Under the pieces are notes generated by a model. That model was not told the DNA's origin. It worked only from the letters and a program-made list of their open reading frames with translations, and ran no database searches. The translations under genes and the position numbers were made by a program. Of a stretch of DNA of 40,840 nt, positions 33,875 to 40,840 are shown in pieces. Numbering within the stretch: the stretch's first letter is position 1; every line of letters begins with the position of its first letter. Source of the DNA: CAYOHG01 sp964465125 (lineage in GTDB: Bacteria; Planctomycetota; Phycisphaerae; UBA1845; Fen-1342); assembly GCA_964465125.1 (NCBI GenBank), contig CAYXIO010000033.1, positions 1 through 40,840 of the forward strand, read 5' to 3'.

Positions 33875-35383
33875 ATGAGCACAACGCCGGAACAGGCCAA
33901 GAGCAACCCGATCATCGAGTACTTCAAGGGCTTCGGCGTCTTACGGGAGACCCGCACGGAGTACTGGGGGCTCCAGGTCATCAACTTTCTGGACATGACG
34001 GCGTACTTCGCGCTCTACGGCATCGTCGTCGTGCTGCTCTCGGAGGATTTTCAGTTTACCGACGTGAACGCCGGCTACATCTACACGGCCTTCACGCTGG
34101 CGACGACCGTCTGTCTATGGTTCAGCGGCTTGTTCACCGACTGGCTGGGGATCCGCAAGACGATCTACGCGTCGATGGTGCTGCTGCTGGTCCCCCGCAT
34201 CCTGGTCACGTGGGCCGGACTGAATGAGGCGCTGCCCGCGCGCGGCATGCTCGCCGCCGGCGGCATCATCGCCATGGCTCCCGGCATGGCGATGGTGCAG
34301 ACCATGCTCCAGGCCGGCAACCGCCGCTTCAGCACCAAGCGCTCGCGCGGAGCGGCGTTCAACCTCTGGTACCTGTTCATGAACGTCGGCGCAGCGTGCG
34401 GCGGCTTCATGATCGACATCGTTCGTCAATGGCTTCACTTGCCCAACGCCTACATCATCGGCTTCGGCATCATCTCCGGCGTGGCGTGCATCCTCGCGGC
34501 GTTTTTCATGATCCGAAACGAGGAGCAGCTTTACGGCTCGGACGAGACACCCGCGGCCGAGCCCGCCGGCCCGCGCAAGAAGCCCTGGGAGATCGCCTGG
34601 AGCGTCGTCAGCTATCCCGTCTTCTGGCGCTTCATGGTCCTGGTGATCCTGCTGCTCGGCGTCCGTGCCGTGTTCCTCTATCTGCACCTGCTCTGTCCGA
34701 AGTACTGGCTGCGCGTCATCGGGCCGAACGCCGCCATCGGCACGCTTCAGGCGATCAACCCGATCCTGGTCATCATCGGCCTGCTGCTGCTGATTCCGAT
34801 CCTGGGGAGATTCACCGTCTACGGCATGCTGACCTACGGCGCCATCGTCTCGTCGCTGTCGCTGTTCGTGCTCGCGATTCCGGTCGTCGGGCCGGACGCG
34901 TACTGGATCACGATCGGCTTCCTGGTGGTGCTGACCGTCGGCGAGATCGTCTGGTCGCCGCGCCTCCAGGAGTACACCGCCGCGATTGCGCCCAAGGGAC
35001 AAGAGGGAACCTATCTGGGTCTGTCGCTGTTCCCGTGGTTCTTCGCCAAGGGCGTCGTCAGCTTCATGTCGGGCCACCTGCTGCGCTGGTACGTGCCGGA
35101 GGTCAACGCGCCGACCCTGGAGGCGGCCAAGGAGCAGTTCGTGAACCGCTTCGAGGTGGCGGGGACCTCCGGGGCGGGGCATCAGGCGGTGGAGGCAGCC
35201 TCGAGCGAGCCCGGGCAGCAGATGATCCTGCGCGACCTGCTGGCGACCGGCGAAATCCCGTTCTGGAATTCGCCCAGCGCGATGTGGGTCATCCTGGGGA
35301 TCGTCACCGTGGCCGGCCCGGTGATCGCGCTGCTGCTGCGCGGCTGGTTCACCAAGGGCGCGAAGTGGGAGCGCACGGACTAG
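33875..35383 (+). CDS. MFS/POT-type transporter, 12 predicted membrane segments
   Basis: A 502-residue integral membrane protein with about 12 hydrophobic segments and a central charged loop (GSDETPAAEPAGPRKK). The first segments with EYWGLQVINFLDMTAYFALYG resemble the proton-dependent oligopeptide (POT) branch of the MFS, in which an Glu/Tyr-containing first helix is typical. The cytoplasmic loop FTDWLGIRKTIYASM corresponds to the MFS loop 2-3 signature. Substrate cannot be assigned: peptides, sugars or organic acids are possible. It is separated from the glycan locus by a terminator and REP repeats, so it is probably transcribed independently. Confidence 0.85.
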   Translation: MSTTPEQAKSNPIIEYFKGFGVLRETRTEYWGLQVINFLDMTAYFALYGIVVVLLSEDFQFTDVNAGYIYTAFTLATTVCLWFSGLFTDWLGIRKTIYASMVLLLVPRILVTWAGLNEALPARGMLAAGGIIAMAPGMAMVQTMLQAGNRRFSTKRSRGAAFNLWYLFMNVGAACGGFMIDIVRQWLHLPNAYIIGFGIISGVACILAAFFMIRNEEQLYGSDETPAAEPAGPRKKPWEIAWSVVSYPVFWRFMVLVILLLGVRAVFLYLHLLCPKYWLRVIGPNAAIGTLQAINPILVIIGLLLLIPILGRFTVYGMLTYGAIVSSLSLFVLAIPVVGPDAYWITIGFLVVLTVGEIVWSPRLQEYTAAIAPKGQEGTYLGLSLFPWFFAKGVVSFMSGHLLRWYVPEVNAPTLEAAKEQFVNRFEVAGTSGAGHQAVEAASSEPGQQMILRDLLATGEIPFWNSPSAMWVILGIVTVAGPVIALLLRGWFTKGAKWERTD

Positions 35384-35430
35384 CCGCCGGTCGTTGAGCC
35401 CAAAGCGCCCGCCGCGCAACGGTCGGCAGC
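35383..35430. terminator. Imperfect hairpin after the MFS gene
   Basis: GCCGCCGGTCGTTG (35383-35396) can pair with CAACGGTCGGCAGC (35417-35430) along 14 positions using several G-T wobbles. It starts within the MFS stop codon. There is no T tract, so termination is a guess. Confidence 0.35.
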
Positions 35431-35738
35431 GGTGCGCTGGAGGCCTGTCAGAAGACCCAGCCGTCCGGCGTGGCGCGCGCCGCGCTGCGGGAAGCTGGCG
35501 CCGACGAACTCTGCTTCTTGCTGACGCGAAGTCGCCTGGATATCGTGCGTCGGTTGCTTCACAGCTCACGCTGGACACCGCGTGCACGGAGTCGCCGGAG
35601 CGCGTGGCCGTGCGGTTTTGTGCCGCGGGCGCAGGTGCGTCAGAACGCGTGCCGCGCGACCGTGCTTCCGCAATCCGGCCCACCTCCAAGCTCCTCCGCG
35701 TCCCCGGCGGTCGAACCAGCGACGATCGGAGGATCAAC
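35431..35738. other. Non-coding stretch upstream of the decarboxylase-like lipoprotein
   Basis: Nothing recognisable as a gene or repeat. A long plus-strand frame continues upstream of the chosen start at 35739 but has no ribosome-binding site or family resemblance; its last bases contain GGAGGA at 35728-35733, the ribosome-binding site of the next gene. Confidence 0.55.
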
Positions 35739-36518
35739 GTGAACACCAAGTGTACAGTCAACCGGGCCACGTGGACGCGCATCCTGGCCAGCGTCGCAGG
35801 CTGCGCGGGATGGCTCGCGATGTGCGGCTGCGTCGCGCGCCCGATTGAAGTTCGCCAATACGGCCAGATGCACGAGGTTCTCGGCGGGGCGGCCACGGAG
35901 GCGCATGCGCGCATCGCGCTGGCCGAGGCGGTTTCGCGCCCGCACGCCTATGCCGTGGGAGCGCTGGAGGGCCTGGCGGGCGAGGTGACCATCGCGGATG
36001 GCGAGGCGTACGTCTCCCGCGCAGCAGGCGCGGAGCTGCGCGCGGAAGGGCCGTCCGCTACGCCGATCGACAAGGCCGCGCTGCTCACACTCGCCCACGT
36101 CAGCCGCTGGCGCGAGGTTCGAATCGAGCGAGCGCTCGCCGGCGACGAACTGGAGGATTTCATTGCGGACAGCGCCCGTCGCCAAGGCATCAACGTCGAC
36201 CGGCCGTTCCCGTTTCTGATCGACGGCGAGGTCCCCGACCTGAAAGTTCACGTGATCAACGGCAAGTGCCCGATGAAGCCCGGCGCCCAGATGTCAGAGA
36301 CCCACGAGCCCTGGCGGCATCAGTTCGACCACCCCACGCGCGCGGCGATCGTGGGGTTCCATGCGACCGACTCCGCAGGAAAGCTGACGCATCCAGGAAC
36401 CCGCGTTCACGCACACGTGACCTTTCTCCTCGACGGACGCACGGTTACCGCTCATGTGGAACGAATGGCAGTCGCCGGCGGCAGCGTATTGCGGCTTCCG
36501 GACCCGGACCAGCGCTGA
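35739..36518 (+). CDS. Acetolactate-decarboxylase-like lipoprotein
   Basis: A 259-residue protein. The GTG start at 35739 follows GGAGGA by 5 bases, and the signal peptide ends in MCGC, suggesting lipidation. The body reads as an AlsD-family domain: QYGQMHEVLGG, AVGALEGLAGEVTIADGEAY, PFPFLIDGEVPDLKVHVING, and a C-terminal HAHVTFLLDG then TAHVERM. The H-x-H and following His resemble the zinc ligands of alpha-acetolactate decarboxylase. The canonical enzyme is often cytoplasmic and makes acetoin from acetolactate; an exported lipoprotein form is unusual in its predicted location, and the substrate here may differ. It is convergent with the DtxR gene. Confidence 0.78.
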   Translation: MNTKCTVNRATWTRILASVAGCAGWLAMCGCVARPIEVRQYGQMHEVLGGAATEAHARIALAEAVSRPHAYAVGALEGLAGEVTIADGEAYVSRAAGAELRAEGPSATPIDKAALLTLAHVSRWREVRIERALAGDELEDFIADSARRQGINVDRPFPFLIDGEVPDLKVHVINGKCPMKPGAQMSETHEPWRHQFDHPTRAAIVGFHATDSAGKLTHPGTRVHAHVTFLLDGRTVTAHVERMAVAGGSVLRLPDPDQR

Positions 36519-36598
36519 TCGCGGAGCGATTCCGGGCGCGCCTCGCCCGCGATGGTCGCGTTCGGCCAGTCCTTCTTCCTGGGTCACCGGAACCACCG

Positions 36599-37279
36599 CT
36601 AGCCGACCGGCGCCGCGAGTTGATCCACCAACAAGCTGGCGGCCGCGGCCTCACTGATGGTGATGATTTCGCCGGTCTCGGTGCGAATGGTGATGGTGCC
36701 GGCGCCGGATTCGGCGGACTCGATCGTGAGCACGGTATCGCGCTTGAGGTGATGGCGATCCAGAAACCGCAGAAACTCCGCGCCCTGGTTCAGCACGCGC
36801 GCCAGCCGCACGCGCGCCCCCGGCTTGCAGTCGGCGATCGCCACCAGCGGCGCCGGCTGGTGCGAGCGCCCGTCGGCGTCGGGAATCGGGTCGCCGTGCG
36901 GGTCCACGCCCGGGTAGCCCAGGAACGCGTCGAGCGCCTCGAGCACGATCGGCGAGACCGCATGCTCGAGCCGTTCGGCTTCGACGTGAACGGCGGACCA
37001 GTCGAGCTTCAGCGTCTCCACGAGGAAGGTCTCGATGAGCCGGTGGCGGCGAATGATGTCCAGGGCCGCGCGGTCACCCTTCGACGTGAGCGAGACGCCG
37101 CCGAAGCGCCGGTACTTCACGAGCTTGGCCGCGGCGAGTTTCTTGACCATTGCGGTCGCGGTGCCGGTGGTGACACCGACGGCCGCGGCTAGTCGCGTCA
37201 TGCCGGCCTCGGCCGCGGGCGACTCGCGGCAGAGCGTGTGGATCGCCTTGAGGTAGTCCTCGACCGTCTCGCTGGGCAC
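36599..37279 (-). CDS. DtxR/MntR-family metal-dependent repressor
   Basis: A 226-residue regulator with the N-terminal winged helix (ETVEDYLKAIHTL, then MTRLAAAVGVTTGTATAMVK), the metal/dimerisation domain (RRHRLIETFLVETL, AERLEHAVSP) and a C-terminal SH3/FeoA-like domain (GARVRLARVLNQGAEF). The GTG at 37279 is chosen because GGAGG lies 5 bases upstream and the wHTH begins at once; a longer open frame upstream is not homologous. It is divergent from a ferrous-iron uptake operon, with an operator-like palindrome in between (37357-37370), so iron is the most likely co-repressor; manganese is the alternative. Confidence 0.92.
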   Translation of the reverse strand: MPSETVEDYLKAIHTLCRESPAAEAGMTRLAAAVGVTTGTATAMVKKLAAAKLVKYRRFGGVSLTSKGDRAALDIIRRHRLIETFLVETLKLDWSAVHVEAERLEHAVSPIVLEALDAFLGYPGVDPHGDPIPDADGRSHQPAPLVAIADCKPGARVRLARVLNQGAEFLRFLDRHHLKRDTVLTIESAESGAGTITIRTETGEIITISEAAAASLLVDQLAAPVG

Positions 37280-37329
37280 GGGCACCTCCGGCGGCAGCGT
37301 TGCCAGGACGCCGCGGGCGCGCGGCGCGC

Positions 37330-37378
37330 TTGACTTCGCGTGGTCGAACAATATACTTTGATTAGTCAAACTTGGCAA
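37330..37378. promoter_or_regulatory. Overlapping divergent promoters with DtxR-type operator
   Basis: Plus strand: TTGACT (37330-37335), 16-base spacer, TATACT (37352-37357), for the feo operon. Minus strand: TTGCCA (37378-37373), 17-base spacer, TATATT (37355-37350), for the DtxR gene. The palindrome TTTGATTAGTCAAA (TTTGA-N4-TCAAA, 37357-37370) lies just after the plus -10 box and inside the minus spacer, where a bound repressor could shut both promoters. Confidence 0.75.
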
Positions 37379-37450
37379 GCCGCCGCGCGGCGCGCCGACC
37401 CGATAGGAGCGACTCTTGATCGCAGCCTGGCTCTTGAGCGGTCCCCACGC

Positions 37451-38473
37451 ATGAACACCGGCCTGGTCATCGCGGCTTGCCTGGCGTTGCTGGCGGGTGC
37501 CTGCTGGCCCCGCCACGGCCTGCTGGCGCGGCGGCGAAAAGCGCGCGAACTGTCCCACCGCAGCCAGCGCGAGGACGCGCTCAAGCACATTCTCAAGTGC
37601 GAAGCGAACGGACGTGTGGCCACGCTCGAAAGCCTGGCCGGCGCGCTGCAAATCACCACCAGCCATGCCGCCGGCCTGCTCGCCGAACTGGAGGCGCGCG
37701 ATTTCCTGACCTTCGCCGGCGGACGGCTGCGCCTGCGCCCGAAGGGACGCGAAATGGGCCTGCACGTCGTCCGTGCGCACCGGCTCTGGGAGAGCTATCT
37801 CGCCGAGGAGACCGGCGTCGCCGAGGACGAGTGGCACACGCGCGCCGAGAAGCAGGAGCACCTGCTCACGAAAGACCAGATTGAGGCGTTGGCGGCGAAG
37901 CTTGGCCACCCCATGCGCGATCCGCACGGCGACGCTATTCCCGGCGCGGACGGCGCGCTCGAAGGCGAGCACGGCCTGTCGCTCAACTGCGTTGCGCCCG
38001 AGACCCCGGCGCTGATCACGCACCTCGAGGACGAGCCGGAGACCGTCTATCGCCAGCTTGCGGCGCTCGGGCTGCGTCCGGGCATGCGAATCTTCGTCAT
38101 CGAGCGGTCCGCCACGCGAATCCGCTTCTGGGCGGACGGCAACGAGCACATTCTCGCACCGGTGCTCGCCGAAAACGTGTCAGTCAACCTGCTGCCGGAG
38201 CATCGCACGGGGGATCGGGTCGACGAGGAGCTTCTCTCCGGCCTGAAGCCGGGCGGACGCACGCGCGTGCTGGGACTTTCGCCGGCCTGTCGCGGGCCGG
38301 AGCGCCGCCGCCTGCTTGACTTGGGCTTCGTTCCCGGCACGCTCGTCGAGTTCGACATGGTCAGCCCGGCGGGCGACCCGACCGCATACCGCGTGCGCGG
38401 CTCGGTGGTGGCGCTGCGGCACGAGCAGGCCAACCTGGTTCGCGTCAGTGCGCAGGGGGCGGAGACGTCATGA
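37451..38473 (+). CDS. Membrane-anchored DtxR-like protein fused to FeoA-type SH3 domains
   Basis: A 340-residue protein. The N terminus is a single membrane segment (TGLVIAACLALLAGACW) followed by a basic stretch. Next comes a DtxR-like winged helix (VATLESLAGALQITTSHAAG) and a metal-domain-like segment (VRAHRLWESYLAEETGVAED, then EKQEHLLT; PMRDPHGDAIPG). Two SH3-like FeoA domains follow: QLAALGLRPGMRIFVI (about residue 200) and, at the C terminus, LLDLGFVPGTLVEFDM with RVRGSVVALRHEQANLVRV. The HRLWESYL/EWHTRAEKQEH segment is like that fused to some planctomycete metal ABC permeases. The ATG at 37451 fits the promoter; its RBS is weak. Its stop overlaps feoB-N by 4 bases. It may sense metal at the membrane or modulate FeoB. 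Confidence 0.82.
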   Translation: MNTGLVIAACLALLAGACWPRHGLLARRRKARELSHRSQREDALKHILKCEANGRVATLESLAGALQITTSHAAGLLAELEARDFLTFAGGRLRLRPKGREMGLHVVRAHRLWESYLAEETGVAEDEWHTRAEKQEHLLTKDQIEALAAKLGHPMRDPHGDAIPGADGALEGEHGLSLNCVAPETPALITHLEDEPETVYRQLAALGLRPGMRIFVIERSATRIRFWADGNEHILAPVLAENVSVNLLPEHRTGDRVDEELLSGLKPGGRTRVLGLSPACRGPERRRLLDLGFVPGTLVEFDMVSPAGDPTAYRVRGSVVALRHEQANLVRVSAQGAETS

Positions 38474-39321
38474 ATGCTCCCAGCCAATCCCCGGTGTCGC
38501 CGCTGCCCACGAGGGCTGAACCGGCGAGCGCCGCCTGTGCGTCGTGCAGCGTCTACCGCGCCGCCAATCTCAAGAAGCTCGGCGTGGCGATGGACACCTG
38601 GGACTACGTCGTCGCGCTGGCCGGTAATCCCAACACCGGCAAGAGTACGGTGTTCAACGCGCTCACCGGCTTGCGCCAGCACACGGGCAACTGGCCGGGC
38701 AAGACCGTGTCACGCGCCGAAGGTGGCTACGCGTATGACGGAAGCCGATTCAAGCTGGTCGATCTGCCGGGCACCTACTCGCTGCTGTCGACCAGCCTCG
38801 ACGAGCAGATCGCGCGCGACTTCATTCTGTTTGGCCAGCCGGATGTCACCGTGATCGTCGCAGACGCGACGCGTCTGGAGCGGAATCTCAATCTCGCGCT
38901 GCAGGTGCTCGAAATCACCGACCGGGCCGTCATCTGCCTCAATCTCACGGACGAAGCCGCGCGCCACGGGATCACGGTCGACGAGCGGCAATTGGCGCGC
39001 GATCTGGGCGTGCCGGTCGTGCCGACCGCGGCCCGCTTCGGACGGGGGATGCCGGAGTTGCTGCAAGCGATTCGCGACGTGGCCACGGGCAAATTCGTCT
39101 GCCGCCCGCAGCGGCTTGAGACCGAGCCGGAGGCCATCCAACCGGCGCTGGCCGACCTGATGGACCGACTCAAGGCCGCCTTCCCGGATCTGCCCAACCC
39201 GCGCTGGGTCGCGCTGCGCTTGCTGGGCGGCGACGATTCGATTGTCGAAGCGCTGCGCAGCGGACAGCTCGGGGCGCTGCACGCGCTCGCAGCGCCCGAG
39301 CCGGCCGAGACCTGCGGATGA
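38470..39321 (+). CDS. feoB: FeoB GTPase subunit (N-terminal half encoded separately)
   Basis: A 283-residue cytoplasmic G domain of the ferrous-iron transporter FeoB. GTPase motifs are complete: G1 GNPNTGKST (residues 52-60), G2 in TGNWPGKT, G3 DLPG, G4 as NLTD, G5 as TAAR. A helical GDI-like region follows (about residues 200-270). An N-terminal Cys pair (CASC) precedes the G domain. The permease half is missing from this frame: the gene stops at 39321 and the membrane part follows as another gene 4 bases later. The ATG overlaps the stop of the DtxR-FeoA gene (ATGA), so translation is coupled. Confidence 0.92.
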   Translation: MNAPSQSPVSPLPTRAEPASAACASCSVYRAANLKKLGVAMDTWDYVVALAGNPNTGKSTVFNALTGLRQHTGNWPGKTVSRAEGGYAYDGSRFKLVDLPGTYSLLSTSLDEQIARDFILFGQPDVTVIVADATRLERNLNLALQVLEITDRAVICLNLTDEAARHGITVDERQLARDLGVPVVPTAARFGRGMPELLQAIRDVATGKFVCRPQRLETEPEAIQPALADLMDRLKAAFPDLPNPRWVALRLLGGDDSIVEALRSGQLGALHALAAPEPAETCG

Positions 39322-39325
39322 GCCG

Positions 39326-40771
39326 ATGATGAGCACTTCACCAACCCGCTCAAACGTGACGCAGGCGGATGCGATCCTCGCCGCCACCCAGCGCTGGCGC
39401 CAGCAGATCACCGGCGACCTGCACGAGCATGTCGTCGAATCCATCTTTGCACAGGCTGCACGGCTCGCCGACCGGGCGGTGTCACACCCCGGTCATGCGG
39501 CGCGGCCCACCTTGGACCGAACGCTCGACCGCATTCTCACCAGCCGCCTGACCGGCTTCCCGATCATGATCCTGCTGTTCGCGCTCATGTTCTGGCTCAC
39601 CATCACCGGCGCCAACGTGCCTTCGGCGATGATCGCATCTCTGCTGATTGACCACGGGCACCCGTGGCTGAACGGCCTGTTCAACAGCGTCGGATCGCCC
39701 TGGTGGCTGACCGGCGTGATCGTGGACGGCATGTACCTCGGCACGGCGTGGGTCGTCAGCGTGATGCTGCCGCCGATGGCGATCTTCTTCCCGATGTTCA
39801 CGCTGCTGGAGGACTTCGGCTATCTGCCGCGCGTCGCGTTCAACCTGGATCGCTTCTTCAAGGCTTCCGGGGCGCACGGCAAGCAGGCCATGACCACCAT
39901 GATGGGCTTCGGCTGCAACGCCGCGGGGGTCGTGGCCACGCGCATCATTGATAGCCCGCGCGAGCGGCTGCTGGCGATCCTCACCAACAACTTCGCGCTC
40001 TGCAACGGCCGCTGGCCGACCCAGATTCTGATCGCGACGGTTTTCCTCGGCGCGCTCGCGCCTGCCGCGCTGGCTGGTTTCGTGTCCGCCGCCGCCGTCA
40101 CGGGTGTGGCGCTGCTGGGCGTTCTGCTGACTTTTCTGGTCGGATGGGGGCTCTCGCGCACCGTGCTCCGCGGCGAAGTGAGCACCTTCAGCCTGGAGCT
40201 GCCGCCGTATCGTCCGCCGCAACTGCTACAGACGCTCTACACGTCGTTGATCGACCGCACGCTGTTCGTGCTGTGGCGCGCAGTGGCGTTCGCGCTGCCG
40301 GCCGGCGCGGTCATCTGGCTCGTCGCCAATATCTACTTCGGCGGCGAGAGTCTGGCGGGGCACTTCATTCACCTGACCGATCCGCTGGGTGTCTTCCTCG
40401 GCCTCAATGGCGTGATTCTGCTGGCCTACGTCATCGCCATCCCGGCCAACGAAATCGTCATTCCGACGGTGTTGATGCTCACCGTGATGCAGACGGGGGC
40501 GCGCGGGGTGGGGGCCGGCGCGGGCGTGATGTTCGAGCTCGACTCCGACGATGCCGTCCTCCAACTCCTCACCGCCGGCGGCTGGACCACGCTCACGGCC
40601 GTGAACCTGATGCTCTTCAGCCTGCTGCACAACCCGTGCAGCACGACGCTCTACACGATCTACAAGGAGACCGGCAGCGCGAAATGGACCGTGGTCTCCG
40701 CGTTGCTCCCGCTGGCGATCGGATTCGCGGTGTGCGGCCTGGTCGCCGGCGTTTGGCGGCTGCTGAGCTGA
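39326..40771 (+). CDS. feoB: FeoB permease subunit (membrane half encoded separately)
   Basis: A 481-residue membrane protein, the iron-conducting part of FeoB. The N-terminal ~85 residues (TQRWRQQITGDLHEHVVESI) match the helical linker between the G domain and membrane part of full FeoB. The first membrane segment starts at LTGFPIMILLFALMFWLTI. Gate motifs are GFGCNAAGVVATRIID and FALCNGRWPTQILIA, the second resembling the CNGRFP version of the family. A later motif is EIVIPTVLMLTVMQTG. The start ATG (39326, or 39329) is 4 bases after the feoB GTPase stop, and no FeoB-like residues are encoded upstream of it in this frame, so the split looks genuine rather than a frameshift. Confidence 0.92.
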   Translation: MMSTSPTRSNVTQADAILAATQRWRQQITGDLHEHVVESIFAQAARLADRAVSHPGHAARPTLDRTLDRILTSRLTGFPIMILLFALMFWLTITGANVPSAMIASLLIDHGHPWLNGLFNSVGSPWWLTGVIVDGMYLGTAWVVSVMLPPMAIFFPMFTLLEDFGYLPRVAFNLDRFFKASGAHGKQAMTTMMGFGCNAAGVVATRIIDSPRERLLAILTNNFALCNGRWPTQILIATVFLGALAPAALAGFVSAAAVTGVALLGVLLTFLVGWGLSRTVLRGEVSTFSLELPPYRPPQLLQTLYTSLIDRTLFVLWRAVAFALPAGAVIWLVANIYFGGESLAGHFIHLTDPLGVFLGLNGVILLAYVIAIPANEIVIPTVLMLTVMQTGARGVGAGAGVMFELDSDDAVLQLLTAGGWTTLTAVNLMLFSLLHNPCSTTLYTIYKETGSAKWTVVSALLPLAIGFAVCGLVAGVWRLLS

Positions 40772-40840
40772 CAAGTAAATCGTTAGGGGCCCCTGAAAAT
40801 CCCCGATTCCCGCGCGCTTTTTGAATAAACTCGTGGCATA

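Noticed and set aside
39300..39340. Split feoB as a frameshift error
   Set aside because: The GTPase frame ends after a plausible C terminus, the permease has its own ATG 4 bases later, and the overlapping upstream part of the second frame is not FeoB-like.

Overview
The window is GC-rich DNA from a bacterium that looks like a member of the Planctomycetota, probably near Phycisphaerae. This lineage call is an inference from gene content: a PEP-CTERM protein, a type IV pseudopilin-like protein of the planctomycete kind, several secreted proteins ending in dockerin-like calcium repeats, and an FG-GAP/ASPIC-UnbV protein. No rRNA or ribosomal protein gene is present to confirm it. The window contains a 10-N assembly gap (7332-7341), so the order of genes across that point is not proven.

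Left of the gap (1-7331): the 3' part of a bifunctional proline dehydrogenase/aldehyde dehydrogenase (PutA), a minus-strand pair of NUDIX hydrolase and M50 site-2-type protease, a lipoprotein of unknown role, and parB with a perfect 16-bp parS site about 260 bp beyond its 3' end. parA is not in the window.

Right of the gap (7342-11940): an ADP-ribosylglycohydrolase translationally coupled to a PPP-type metallophosphatase, tRNA-Ser(GGA), a two-domain 3-hydroxyacyl-CoA dehydrogenase, and a lipoprotein with a tyrosine-phosphatase-like domain.

The centre (11941-33590) reads as one glucan-harvesting locus. A LacI-family regulator sits in front of a large secreted six-hairpin glycosidase-like protein. 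Divergent from it are a secreted glycoamylase-like (PF10091/GH144-type) protein, a cytoplasmic GH94 phosphorylase and an ASPIC/UnbV protein. Facing these is a five-gene minus-strand operon: GH1 beta-glucosidase, a second PF10091-like secreted protein with thrombospondin-3 and dockerin repeats, a sugar-binding protein and two ABC permeases, with no ATPase gene. From the same intergenic region a plus-strand unit runs outward: PEP-CTERM protein, pseudopilin, a protein with triplicated carbohydrate-binding-like modules and a dockerin protein, closed by a strong terminator. Three cre/LacI-like palindromes (16168-16181, 17674-17687, 28922-28935) each overlap a recognisable sigma-70-like promoter. 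This suggests one sugar-responsive regulon that includes the surface proteins. GH94 plus PF10091 plus a beta-glucosidase and an importer most resembles beta-1,2-glucan (sophoro-oligosaccharide) use, but the substrate is an inference.

The right end (33591-40840) holds REP-like inverted repeats, a 12-TM MFS/POT-type transporter, an exported acetolactate-decarboxylase-like lipoprotein, and a ferrous-iron region: a DtxR-family repressor divergent from a membrane-anchored DtxR-FeoA protein followed by a FeoB split into separate GTPase and permease genes. Overlapping divergent promoters around a TTTGA-N4-TCAAA palindrome suggest joint control by DtxR.
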